Part shown: piece after piece, positions 37,409 to 46,271 of the stretch | How positions within the stretch are numbered: the stretch's first letter is position 1 | Layout: every line of letters starts with the position of its first letter | Assembly (NCBI GenBank): GCA_001304875.1 | Contig: BBZO01000005.1 | Location: 62,001-126,000 of the forward strand | Direction of reading: 5' to 3' | Length of the DNA: 64,000 nucleotides | Source of the DNA: Clostridia bacterium UC5.1-2E3 | GTDB lineage: Bacteria; Bacillota; Clostridia; Lachnospirales; Lachnospiraceae | Notes under the pieces: generated by a model | What the model was told of the DNA's origin: nothing | The model's database searches: none | Seen by the model: only the letters and a program-made list of their open reading frames with translations | Made by a program: the position numbers and the translations under genes

Positions 37409-38536
37409 ATGAAGAAGAACAGGCTATTAGCAGTTGGATTGGCGGCATTGATGGCAGTCACCGCGGTTACAGGCTGCGGCGGCAGCGCAGGGACTCCGGC
37501 CGGAGAAGGGGATGGGGGTTCGTCAGACGGCGCGAAGGAGACCATCACACTGAGGATTGGTTCGGGCCATTCAGAATCTAACCCGTGGATTACGGCACTG
37601 GAGGATTATTTTGTAAAAAATGTATCGGAGCGGGTCAGCCAGGAAACAAATTATGAGATTGAGTGGATCAAATCATATGGCGGTTCGGTCATCACTCTGG
37701 GAAATGAGCTTCAAGGTGTGCAGGACGGACTGGTGGACGTGGGATGCACGATTCTGGTGTTTGAGGCGGCGAGACTGCCCCTCCAGACCATGGTTTACAG
37801 CATGCCGTTTTCCTGTTCAGATCCGCTTATTGTGGCGGAGACTATTAAGCAGATGCATAGTGAATACCCGGAGTTTACCTCCATATATGAGACCGATTAT
37901 AACCAGAAGTTTATCGGCATCGGCGTTTCAGATCCTTATGGATTTTTCAGCACAAAAGAAGTGAAATCTCTGGAAGACATTAATGGAATGAAGGTGGGTG
38001 CTGCGGGAATAAACCTGTCCTGGGTCGAGGGCTCCGGCGCTGTGGGCGTCCAGACCTCGCTCAATGATACTTATCAGAACCTGCAGACCAATGTGTGCCA
38101 GGCAACCATCCAGCCTACCAGATCCTGTGTGAATCTTAAGGTGTACGAGGTGGCACCCTATTATCTGGATACGAATTTTAACGTGGTTCCGTTCAACGCT
38201 ATCACCGTGAATCTGGATACATGGAACGAGCTTCCCGAGGAGGTTCAGACGATTTTAACTGAGGTGGGAGCGGGTTATCTGGACTATGAGGCGGAGTATA
38301 TCAACACGATTCATGAGGAGGATTTAGAGAATCTGGAAGCACAGGGCTGTACGGTTACCACTTTAAGCAGGGAGGAGCAGGAAAAATGGGCGGCCAGCCT
38401 GGATGATGTGGTAAACGGGCTTGTAAATGATTTAAATACCGCAGGATATAATGGGGCGGAGATCGTGTCCAGATACTATGAGATTCTGGAATCCCAGGGA
38501 ATCGAAAAGGTGCGGGACTGGAACATCGGAAACTGA
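37409..38536 (+). CDS. dctP: TRAP transporter substrate-binding lipoprotein, DctP/TAXI type
   Basis: 375 residues. A lipoprotein signal is present: LLAVGLAALMAVTAVTGCGG with the lipobox cysteine near residue 22, followed by a Gly/Ser linker. The DctP fold has IGSGHSESNPWITALEDYF, LVDVGCTILVFEAARLPLQT and the conserved KVYEVAPYYLDTNF. It captures an organic acid at the outer face of the membrane for the DctQM permease. The ATG at 37409 has AAGGAAGG upstream; an in-frame ATG at 37385 is less suitable. The ligand is unknown. Confidence 0.9.
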   Translation: MKKNRLLAVGLAALMAVTAVTGCGGSAGTPAGEGDGGSSDGAKETITLRIGSGHSESNPWITALEDYFVKNVSERVSQETNYEIEWIKSYGGSVITLGNELQGVQDGLVDVGCTILVFEAARLPLQTMVYSMPFSCSDPLIVAETIKQMHSEYPEFTSIYETDYNQKFIGIGVSDPYGFFSTKEVKSLEDINGMKVGAAGINLSWVEGSGAVGVQTSLNDTYQNLQTNVCQATIQPTRSCVNLKVYEVAPYYLDTNFNVVPFNAITVNLDTWNELPEEVQTILTEVGAGYLDYEAEYINTIHEEDLENLEAQGCTVTTLSREEQEKWAASLDDVVNGLVNDLNTAGYNGAEIVSRYYEILESQGIEKVRDWNIGN

Positions 38537-38561
38537 GCAGTTGAGAAAGAAAGGTGAAGGT

Positions 38562-39095
38562 ATGTCGTTTTTTCGGAAGGCAGACAAACTGCTGGAACGT
38601 TTTTTGAGTATCATGGACGGAGCGGCGGCCATCGCTGTCTTCGGCATCATGCTGTTAATCACAGCAGATGTATTGAGCAGGCTTTTGTTAAATAAACCGT
38701 TTGCCGGCACGGCGGAGATTGTCAGCAGCATTATTATTATCGTGTGTTTCCTGGAAATTCCCTATGTGGCTGTCAAGGGAGCTCATGTGCGGACGACAAT
38801 GCTTTACGATAAAGTGGGCCGGAACGGTAAGCTGGTGATTGATATTGCAGCCGCAATGCTGGGGATTCTGGTGTATGCTTTCATCATCCGTGCCAGCTGG
38901 GGAAATCTCTTGAATGCCATTGAAATTGGGGAGGCGGATATCGCCGGTTCTGTGCGCATTTCTACCATACCGGGGCGGTTTGCCATTATTTTTGGCTCGA
39001 GCCTCATGATTCTGGAGTTTATCGCACAGATTATCAAATTTGGCTGGCAGCTTTTGAATGGAGAAGCGCATGCCGGGGAAGGGAGGAATGCATAA
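38562..39095 (+). CDS. dctQ: TRAP transporter small permease DctQ
   Basis: 177 residues with four membrane helices (about 18-40, 50-70, 90-112, 135-155), the size and layout of DctQ. SLLNKPFAGTAE-type and VKGAHVRTTMLYDK segments match family positions (LLLNKPFAGTAEIVS; AVKGAHVRTTM). It pairs with DctM to form the membrane part of the sodium-driven TRAP transporter. It lies 25 nt after dctP and abuts dctM. Confidence 0.9.
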   Translation: MSFFRKADKLLERFLSIMDGAAAIAVFGIMLLITADVLSRLLLNKPFAGTAEIVSSIIIIVCFLEIPYVAVKGAHVRTTMLYDKVGRNGKLVIDIAAAMLGILVYAFIIRASWGNLLNAIEIGEADIAGSVRISTIPGRFAIIFGSSLMILEFIAQIIKFGWQLLNGEAHAGEGRNA

Positions 39096-40422
39096 ATGAG
39101 TACAGGCGCGATTGCACTGTTTTCTCTGGTGATGCTTTTGCTGCTTATTTTCTGCGGCGTGCATCTGAGTACATCGCTGATGTTTACCAGTACGGTAAGT
39201 GTATTTCTGTTTACAGAGCGTTTCAGCACGGCTATGAATGTCTTAAGCCAGTCTGCCTGGGGCGCGGTGAGATCCTATATGTTCGGCGTCATCCCGCTGT
39301 TTGTCCTAATGGGGCTGCTGGCCAATCTGTCGGGAGCCAGCCAGGATCTCTACGATGCGGCCAGTCTGCTGCTTAAAAGAGTGCGCGGCGGGGTAGGAAT
39401 TGCCACGGTTGTGGCCAATGCCATATTTGCGGCCATTACGGGCGTGACTGTAGCTTCAGCGGCGGTGTTTACGAAGATTGCTCTTCCGCAGATGCTGAGG
39501 CTTAAATATAACCGAAAGATTGCACTGGGAACGATCTCTGGCTCCGCGATTCTGGGAATGCTGATTCCGCCAACCTGCTGATGATTGTGTATGGTTCGCA
39601 GGCGGATGTATCTATCGGAAAATTGTTCGTGGCTGCGGTGATTCCGGGAATCCTGATGACCATCGCGTTTATTATCGTGATTTTACTGGTGGCGCATATT
39701 AAGCCGGATTACATCCCGGAGGTTGAGGCTCTGACGGAGTATGAGAAGGAGAATTTCTGGAAGATTGTCCTGCGGCCATGGCCGATCCTGCTTCTGATTA
39801 TTATTTCTCTGGGCGGCATCTGGTGCGGATTTTCACGCCGACGGAGGCGGGCGGCGTGGGTGCCTTTGGTGCGTTTCTGATCGTTGTTTTCAGAAAACGC
39901 TTCAATTTAAAGGAGTTCTGGGAGACGCTTCTGTCCGCTGGTTCCACATCCGGCAGTGTACTGATCCTGCTTGTTTCGGCCTCCACGTACTCGAGGACGC
40001 TGTCCATGTGCGGAGTCACCAATCTGATCCGCTCCATAGTTGAGGGGATGAATATGCCGCCGGTAGGAGTAATCCTCCTGTTTATTGCGATTCTGATGGT
40101 GCTGGGGTGTATCCTGGATTCTACGTCCATTCTGCTTTTGACTACGCCGCTCATGTGTCCGATTGTGGCGGATTTAGGATATGATCTGGTGTGGTTCGGA
40201 CTGGTTATGATTATCGCCATCGAGACGGGAATGATTACGCCGCCCTTTGGCATGAATGTGTTTACAGTTAAGTCGTCCCTGTACGGCATGGAAGGAATGG
40301 AAGGGATCTCCGTCAACGAGATTTTTGCCGGATCCATGTGGTTTCTGGCGGCTATTGTCGTGGTAGATCTTATTTGTGTGTTTGTGCCTCAGGTTGTTAT
40401 GTTTTTGCCAGGAGCAATGTAA
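39096..40422 (+). CDS. dctM: TRAP transporter large permease DctM (frame broken twice)
   Basis: About 442 residues after repair, with roughly 12 hydrophobic segments. Conserved DctM stretches: FGVIPLFVLMGLLANLSG, ATVVANAIFAAITGVTVASA, GSAILGMLIPP, IFTPTEAGGVGAFGAF and VLGCILDSTSILLLTTPL. It carries the substrate with sodium. Bases are missing near 39572 (between MLIPP and NLLMIVYG) and 39832 (GGIWCGIFTPTEAGG). It starts immediately after the dctQ stop and is followed by the isochorismatase-like gene after 19 nt. Confidence 0.9.
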
Positions 40423-40441
40423 TAGGGAAGGAGAGGATAGC

Positions 40442-41085
40442 ATGTCAGCAGTTAAGATACCGAAGGAGAAGACGGCGATTGTCTTAATTGAGCCGCAGAA
40501 TGATTTTCTGACCGAGGGCGGTACGATGTACGCCCATATTAAAGAGCAGCTGGCGGAGAGGAATGTCATTGCCAATCTTAAGGATCTTCTGACGCAGTCC
40601 CGCGGCCGGGTGGCAAAGATATTTTACTGCCCGTTTCATCCGTTCGATCCGGGATTCCCGGAACTTAAAAAGGGAGGTCCTGCCTGCGAGGGACTTCGGG
40701 GAATCGAGATGGATATGAAGGCGGACTGGGGAACCGGCGCATGGCTGCGGGGGACACCGGGACCGGAGATCATAAAAGAGCTGACCCTCAGCCGGGAGAT
40801 GTGGTTGTGGAAGGGAAGAAGACGCTGGATGCGTTTCACTCGACGGCTCTGGATTATTATTTGCGCGCCAATGAAATTGAGTATGTGGTATTTACTGGAT
40901 TTCACACCGACTGGTGCGTTGAGTCCTCAGCCCGTTCAGCCTACGACAAGGGCTACCGGGTGATTGTTCTTGGCGACTGTACGGCGACCGACACACAGGA
41001 GGAACAGGATTTTTGTGAGAAATGGATTTTCCCGAAGATCGGAAGGCTGATGAATTACCGGGAATTTCTGGATGCGCTTGAGTGA
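40442..41085 (+). CDS. Isochorismatase-like cysteine hydrolase (frame broken near 40788)
   Basis: About 214 residues after restoring one c near 40788 (KELTPQPGDVVVEGKK). The catalytic triad is visible: Asp in LIEPQNDFL, Lys in EGKKTLDAF and Cys in HTDWCVESSARSAYDKGY. Family members hydrolyse amides such as biuret, ureidoacrylate or N-carbamoyl compounds. As the last gene of the TRAP operon it probably acts on the imported compound, which suggests an amide-bearing substrate. GGAAGGAGAGG precedes the ATG. Confidence 0.85.
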
Positions 41086-41127
41086 GTCTATGTGAATTGT
41101 CCTCCAAAAGTTTATTCTTACATAAAT

Positions 41128-41206
41128 TAAAAACTTCTATAAATAAGAAAGTTTTTACGAAATTTAAGTAAAAACTATTGATAATTCAAAAGTTTTTGGG
41201 TATGCT
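41128..41206 (+). promoter_or_regulatory. Promoter and inverted repeat upstream of the AAA ATPase gene
   Basis: In an AT-rich 148-nt gap, TAAAAACTT and AAGTTTTTA form a 9-bp inverted repeat (41128-41136 with 41149-41157). TTGATA (41178-41183), 17 nt, TATGCT (41201-41206) is a plausible promoter. AAAAACT/AGTTTTT units recur four times between 41105 and 41197, as for a multi-site operator. Confidence 0.55.
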
Positions 41207-41233
41207 TTTAGTAAGAGTAAAGGAGCGGGGACT

Positions 41234-42432
41234 ATGATTATAAGACGGCAGTACGTAGATACTTTGAGAAAATACCGTGACATGCCGCTGGTGAAGGTTC
41301 TGGCGGGAATCCGGCGATGTGGGAAATCGACGATTCTGGAGATGCTTGAGCAGGATCTGCTGGCCAGCGGTGTGGCGGCGGACCACATTATCAGTATGCG
41401 CTATACGTCTCTGGATTTTAGCGACGGCATGACGGAAAGGGACATGTATAACGGTATCCGGGACAGGATGACGGATGAGGGGAGATATTATCTTCTCCTC
41501 GATGAGGTGCAGGAGATCGAAGGCTGGGAGAAGGCGGTCAACAGTCTGTTGGAAAGCGCGGATACAGATATTTATGTGACCGGCTCCAACTCCAGGCTTA
41601 TGGCGGGAGAGATTTCCACATATCTGACCGGAAGGTATGTGTCTATTCCTGTATTTACGCTGTCGTTTGCGGAGTACCTGGAGTTTAAATACTCCAGCAG
41701 TCTTTCCAGAAAAGAGCTTTTGGCGGAATATATCCGGCTGGGTGGCTTTCCGATTGTGGCACGGGGGGATTTCGACGAGCGATCGGCGTACCAGATTGTG
41801 GAGGGAATCTACAATTCCGTCATAACAAGCGATATCGCCAGGCGGCATAATATCACGAACTTCGAGTTGTTCGGACGCGTTGTCAGATATATCGTTGAAA
41901 ACGTGGGGAAAACGTTTTCAGCCAATGCCATTGTGCGGTTTTTAAAGAGTGAGGGCCGGACGCTTTCCGTCGAAGCCGTGTATAATTACCTGGAGTGGCT
42001 GGAAAAAGCGTTTGTGATTTACAGATGCCAGAGGTATGATCTGCAGGGGAAGTCTGTGCTCAAAACGCAGGAGAAATTTTATCTCGCCGACGCTGCCCTC
42101 AAGTATTGTGTGTTGGGATTTAACACGAAGGGCGTGGCGGCCATGCTGGAAAATATCGTATATTTTGAACTGCTTCGCAGAGGATATGCGGTATATATCG
42201 GAAAAATGAGACCAGGGAGATTGACTTTGTGGCAGTCCGGCGCGACGAACGGATCTATATTCAAGTATGCCGCAGACTGCCGGAGGAGTCGGACCGGGAG
42301 CTTGAGAACCTGCTGGAAATAAGGGATCACTATCCGAAGTATGTTGTGACACTGGATGAGATGGCAGCCGGGAATGTGAATGGAGTCAAGATTGTGCATC
42401 TGGCCGATTTCCTTCTAACCCAGGAATACTGA
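41234..42432 (+). CDS. AAA_14/DUF4143 ATPase (frame broken near 42210)
   Basis: About 399 residues after repair. Walker A is in LAGIRRCGKSTIL (near residue 30), Walker B in YYLLLDEVQEIEGW (near 90), and a sensor motif in YVTGSNSRLM. The C-terminal DUF4143 domain has the restriction-fold-like REIDFVAVRRD after the break, with a lysine-free IYIQVC. These proteins are widespread, often in defence or mobile contexts, with no settled function. AAAGGAGCGGG precedes the ATG. The gene stands alone between an AT-rich promoter region and a convergent terminator. Confidence 0.88.
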
Positions 42433-42455
42433 CAGCCGGAAAACCGCTGAGCAAT

Positions 42456-42500
42456 AAAAAAGGGCGTTTCCCAAGCGAAACACACGCTTAAGAACCGCCC
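42456..42500 (-). terminator. Terminator of the TSCPD gene
   Basis: On the minus strand an outer GGGCG/CGCCC pairing with an inner GTTTC/GAAAC helix is followed by TTTTTT (42462-42457). It lies between the convergent AAA ATPase and TSCPD genes. Confidence 0.6.
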
Positions 42501-42508
42501 TCACCGTT

Positions 42509-42763
42509 TTACCCGTTCCCACACTCTTCCTTATACTTCTTAAGCGCCCTGGCCAGCTGATCCGGACATGAGGTGGATCTGGGGCCGCAGTGGATTCCGT
42601 CGATCCGCCGGATCACCTCGTCGATATCCATTCCCTCCACCAGTCTGGACATGCCCTGGAGATTGCCGTTGCAGCCTCCGATAAAGCGGACGTTTTTCAA
42701 TTTATTATTCTCAACCTCAAACATAATCTGGCTGGAGCAGGTTCCCTGTGTCTTGTAAACCAT
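42509..42763 (-). CDS. TSCPD domain protein (TIGR03905 type)
   Basis: 84 residues, intact. It has the pattern of the stand-alone TSCPD family: GTCSSQIMFEVENNKL, FIGGCNGNLQGMSRLVEGM and HCGPRSTSCPDQLARALKKY. The same domain is found at the end of B12-dependent ribonucleotide reductases. Function of the free protein is unknown; conserved cysteines (positions about 8, 30, 59, 65) suggest metal or redox chemistry. A weak AGGAGG-like sequence (AGGAGGTCATTT) lies upstream of the ATG at 42763. Confidence 0.88.
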   Translation of the reverse strand: MVYKTQGTCSSQIMFEVENNKLKNVRFIGGCNGNLQGMSRLVEGMDIDEVIRRIDGIHCGPRSTSCPDQLARALKKYKEECGNG

Positions 42764-42828
42764 AAGTAAATGACCTCCTTATAAAATATGAATCAAATAT
42801 ATTCAAGTATATCTTTCCTATATGGCTA

Positions 42829-42858
42829 TTGTCAAGATTGGTGCATGTACTATATAAT
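42829..42858 (+). promoter_or_regulatory. Promoter of the MTA/SAH nucleosidase gene
   Basis: TTGTCA (42829-42834), 18-nt spacer, TATAAT (42853-42858), 36 nt before the ATG at 42895. Confidence 0.7.
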
Positions 42859-42894
42859 GGTTTCTGCAGGAATAAAAATCAAAGGAGAATCAAC

Positions 42895-43587
42895 ATGCTG
42901 GGAATCATTGGAGCAATGGACGAGGAAGTTTTAAAAATCAAGGAGCACATGGAACAGGTGACTGTGGAGACCTACGCGGGGATGGAGTTCCACCGGGGAA
43001 TGTTAAACGGCAAAGAGCTGGTCGTGGTGCGCTCGGGGATCGGCAAGGTGAACGCGGGAATCTGCAGCCAGATCCTGGTGGACAAATTCGGGGTCGAGGG
43101 GATTGTCAACACCGGGGTGGCCGGTTCACTGAAAAATGAGATCAACATCGGCGACATCGTTCTCTCCTCCGACGCGGTTCAGCACGACATGGACGCCACC
43201 GGTTTCGGCGATCCCCATGGACAGATCCCCCGTATGGACACGTTTTCTTTCAAGGCATCCGAGAAATTGATCGAGCTGGCGAAGGAGTGCTGCGAGCGTG
43301 TGAACCCCGATATCCAGGTGTTTGTGGGGCGGGTGCTCAGCGGCGACCAGTTTATTTCTGACAAGGAGAAAAAGCAGTGGCTCGTTGATACCTTCGGCGG
43401 TTACTGCACGGAGATGGAAGGCGCGGCCATCGCGCAGGCGGCGTATTTAAACAAAGTGCCCTATCTGGTGATACGCGCCATCTCCGACAAGGCCGACGGC
43501 AGCGCCGGGATGGACTACGCGGCGTTCGAGGCCAAGGCCATCGAGCATTCCGTGAAGTTATTAATGGAAATGGTCGCCCGGCTTTAA
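42895..43587 (+). CDS. mtnN: 5'-methylthioadenosine/S-adenosylhomocysteine nucleosidase
   Basis: 230 residues, intact. Family motifs: MLGIIGAMDEEVLKIKEHM at the start (catalytic Glu), VNTGVAGSLKNEINIGDIVL, SGDQFISDKEKKQWL, and the ribose/substrate motif TEMEGAAIAQAA with VIRAISDKADGSA (catalytic Asp). It splits MTA and SAH to adenine and a thio-sugar, feeding methionine salvage and, in species with LuxS, AI-2 production; no luxS is in the window. AAAGGAG precedes the ATG. Confidence 0.95.
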   Translation: MLGIIGAMDEEVLKIKEHMEQVTVETYAGMEFHRGMLNGKELVVVRSGIGKVNAGICSQILVDKFGVEGIVNTGVAGSLKNEINIGDIVLSSDAVQHDMDATGFGDPHGQIPRMDTFSFKASEKLIELAKECCERVNPDIQVFVGRVLSGDQFISDKEKKQWLVDTFGGYCTEMEGAAIAQAAYLNKVPYLVIRAISDKADGSAGMDYAAFEAKAIEHSVKLLMEMVARL

Positions 43588-43642
43588 GCCTTCAGAATCG
43601 AATTATAGAGGAATTTGACGAACGATTTATGGCTCCCCTATC

Positions 43643-43671
43643 TTTTCAAAGACGAGTCCGGTGGTTATAAT
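43643..43671 (+). promoter_or_regulatory. Possible promoter for the 43715 gene
   Basis: TTTTCA (43643-43648), 17-nt spacer, TATAAT (43666-43671). The -10 is perfect and the -35 is weak. Confidence 0.5.
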
Positions 43672-43714
43672 AAAAGCCATCTGGAAAAATCTGGAGAAGA
43701 AAGGGGAGCTTTTT

Positions 43715-44719
43715 ATGCTACAATTTTTACAGACAGGAAAAGCATTGTACGTGCTGATCGCAGTCTGCGCAATCGGAATTTTGAGCAAACTCATCACACG
43801 CAGCCTCTACAAAAGATTGATCAAAGAAACAGACAACATGGCCATGACCAAGAACCGCAACATGAAAACACTGAAGCAGAAGCTGGAAAATGCCTACCGG
43901 CTAAACCAGACCATCATAAACACGCAGGCGTATTTAGAAAAGCAGCTTTACGGATTCCGTTTCCTGAAAATGAGCCTGGACGGCTGGAACAATATTTCCA
44001 CGCAGGCCATGCTCTTAAGCCTGTTCCTGGGCGGGGTGGGATCCTTCCTCTCCTACTGGTACAGGGCCGATTCCTACTATATCGTGCTCTATGGCAGCAT
44101 GGGCATTCTGGGGACGCTTCTTCTGGCGCTCATGGACGCCACCGCCAACGTACCGCTTAAGAGGCAGCAGCTCTCCAGCGCGCTGGTGGAGTACGTGGAC
44201 AACTCCGTGTTTGTCCGCGCGGTGAGGGACCGGGATGGTGCAAATGAGTCCGCCAGTTTAAAGGATACGGCCCGCGCCGCCATCCGCGACGACGCCAGGG
44301 AGGCGTCCCGCGCCGGCAAAGGAGCGAAGCTCTGGGGTGGAAACCGGGAGAGCGGGAACGGCAGAGTCTGGGACAAGGGCGACACGAAGACCTGGGAGAT
44401 CGGCCGGGAGACCGGAAATGACGCCGAGGTGGTGATGAGCTCCGGCGGGGTGCCGGAGGTCAAGGAGGCCAAGGTGCGGGAGCTGAACACCCGTGACCTG
44501 ACCGCCCGGGATACAGGGAAGCGCACATCCCGCGGGCAGGAGGAAGCCCAGGAGCGGGACGGCGCGCGCAAGGACATCGACTATCTGAAACGCAGCCTGG
44601 AGCAGATCGCGGCCAGCCGGGAGAAGGAGCGGGCGAAGGATGACTGGACCAGGAATTTAAACCCGGAGGAGATCAAGGTATTAGGCGAAATTATCCGGGA
44701 ATATTTCAGCGGAAACTAG
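43715..44719 (+). CDS. Membrane protein with long hydrophilic tail, function unknown
   Basis: 334 residues. A first helix (LYVLIAVCAIGILSKLI) is followed by a basic cytoplasmic-like segment (residues 30-85), two helices (MLLSLFLGGVGSFLSYWY; YIVLYGSMGILGTLLLALM) near 105-145, then a ~180-residue charged, low-complexity tail rich in Arg, Asp, Glu and Gly, ending in a conserved-looking short segment NLNPEEIKVLGEIIREYF. I recognise no family. The ATG at 43715 has AAGGGGAG 7 nt upstream; an upstream in-frame start is unlikely. It is a single-gene unit between mtnN and pgi. Confidence 0.7.
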   Translation: MLQFLQTGKALYVLIAVCAIGILSKLITRSLYKRLIKETDNMAMTKNRNMKTLKQKLENAYRLNQTIINTQAYLEKQLYGFRFLKMSLDGWNNISTQAMLLSLFLGGVGSFLSYWYRADSYYIVLYGSMGILGTLLLALMDATANVPLKRQQLSSALVEYVDNSVFVRAVRDRDGANESASLKDTARAAIRDDAREASRAGKGAKLWGGNRESGNGRVWDKGDTKTWEIGRETGNDAEVVMSSGGVPEVKEAKVRELNTRDLTARDTGKRTSRGQEEAQERDGARKDIDYLKRSLEQIAASREKERAKDDWTRNLNPEEIKVLGEIIREYFSGN

Positions 44720-44748
44720 GATTTTTGACGAGAATCCCGATTCCAATA

Positions 44749-44777
44749 TTGATAATTGACACCCCCGTTGCTATAAT
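44749..44777 (+). promoter_or_regulatory. Promoter of pgi
   Basis: TTGATA (44749-44754), 17-nt spacer, TATAAT (44772-44777), giving a ~55-nt leader before the ATG at 44838. Confidence 0.75.
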
Positions 44778-44837
44778 AGAAATAACTTTGGGCATGTCCC
44801 AAAAAGGCAAAGGTTTATAAGTAAAGGAGAAAAGGCA

Positions 44838-46185
44838 ATGGGCAGAGAAGTGAGGTTTGATTATTCCAAAGCGGCCGGTTTCATTTCCCAGGAGGAGATC
44901 GATAACATGGAAGACGCCGTCATGGGCGCGAAGAAAAAGCTGGTCGAAAAGAACGGCGCGGGGAATGATTATGTGGGTTGGGTGGACCTTCCCGTAGATT
45001 ACGACAAAGAGGAGTTTGCGCGGATTAAGAAGCGGCGGCGAAGATCCAGAGCGATTCGGACGTGCTTTTAGTGGTGGGAATCGGCGGTTCCTACTTAGGC
45101 GCCAGAGCGGCCATCGAGTTCTTATCCCACAGCTTTTACAACGTGCTCCCGAAGGGAGCGAGAAAGACCCCGGAGATCTATTTCGTGGGCAACAGCATCA
45201 GCAGCAAATACATAAAGGATTTAAAGGACGTTCTGGAGGGCAAGGACTTCTCTGTGAACATCATTTCCAAGTCCGGTACCACCACGGAGCCGGCCATCGC
45301 GTTCCGCGTGTTCAAGGAGATGCTGATCGAGAAGTATGGAAAAGAAGAGGCGAACAAGCGCATTACGCCACCACGGACAAGGCCAGAGGAGCTTTGAAGA
45401 GCCTGGCAAATGAGGAAGGCTATGAGTCCTTCGTGGTGCCGGACGATGTGGGCGGACGCTTCTCCGTTCTGACCGCCGTGGGGCTTCTGCCCATCGCAGT
45501 CAGCGGCGCGGACATCGACAAGCTGATGGAGGGCGCGGCTTCCGGACGGAAGAAAGCGCTGGAGGCTCCCTACAAGGAGAACGCGGCGCTCATGTATGCG
45601 GCGGTGCGCAACATCCTTCTCAGAAAGGGCAAACACGTGGAGATCGTGGCCAACTACGAGCCCAGCCTGCACTACGTTTCCGAGTGGTGGAAACAGCTTT
45701 ACGGTGAGAGCGAGGGCAAGGATCAGAAGGGAATTTTCCCGGCGGCGGTGGATCTGACCACTGACCTTCACTCCATGGGACAGTTCATCCAGGACGGCGC
45801 GCGGATCATGTTTGAGACCGTGCTGAATGTGGAGGATTCCCCGGCGGAGATCATTCTCGGCGAGGAGGAAGTGGACACCGACGGCATGAACTATCTGGCC
45901 GGAAAGACCGTGGACTTTGTAAATAAGAGCGCCATGAACGGAACCATCCTGGCCCACACCGACGGAAACGTCCCGAATCTGATGGTGAACATCCCGGAGC
46001 AGAATGAGTTCTATCTGGGCGAGCTGTTCTACTTCTTCGAGTTTGCCTGCGGCGTCAGCGGCTACATTCTGGGTGTGAACCCGTTCAACCAGCCCGGCGT
46101 GGAGAGCTATAAGAAGAACATGTTCGCACTTCTCGGAAAGCCCGGCTACGAGGCGGCGAGAGAAGAGCTGCTTAAGAGACTGTAA
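44838..46185 (+). CDS. pgi: Glucose-6-phosphate isomerase (frame broken twice)
   Basis: About 449 residues after repair, the usual size for the Firmicute enzyme. It interconverts glucose 6-phosphate and fructose 6-phosphate. Visible motifs: [33 protein letters not shown] (phosphate-binding), [20 protein letters not shown], and the C-terminal signature [19 protein letters not shown]. Bases are missing near 45033 ([16 protein letters not shown]) and near 45362 ([15 protein letters not shown]). AAAGGAG lies 8 nt before the ATG. It ends at a hairpin terminator. Confidence 0.95.
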
Positions 46186-46215
46186 TAAATGAAAATATTA
46201 AATATATAAAAGGGG

Positions 46216-46256
46216 AGGCCCCGGATGCGGTTTGGTGAACGCATTTGGGGCCTTTT
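46216..46256 (+). terminator. Terminator of pgi
   Basis: AGGCCCC (46216-46222) pairs with GGGGCCT (46247-46253), with an inner ATGCG/CGCAT helix, followed by TTTT. Confidence 0.75.
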
Positions 46257-46271
46257 CTATGAGAACCTCTG

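Noticed and set aside
44756-44777. TTGACA/TATAAT pair before pgi
   Set aside because: The spacer between TTGACA at 44755-44761 and TATAAT is only about 10 nt; TTGATA at 44749 with a 17-nt spacer is the workable -35.
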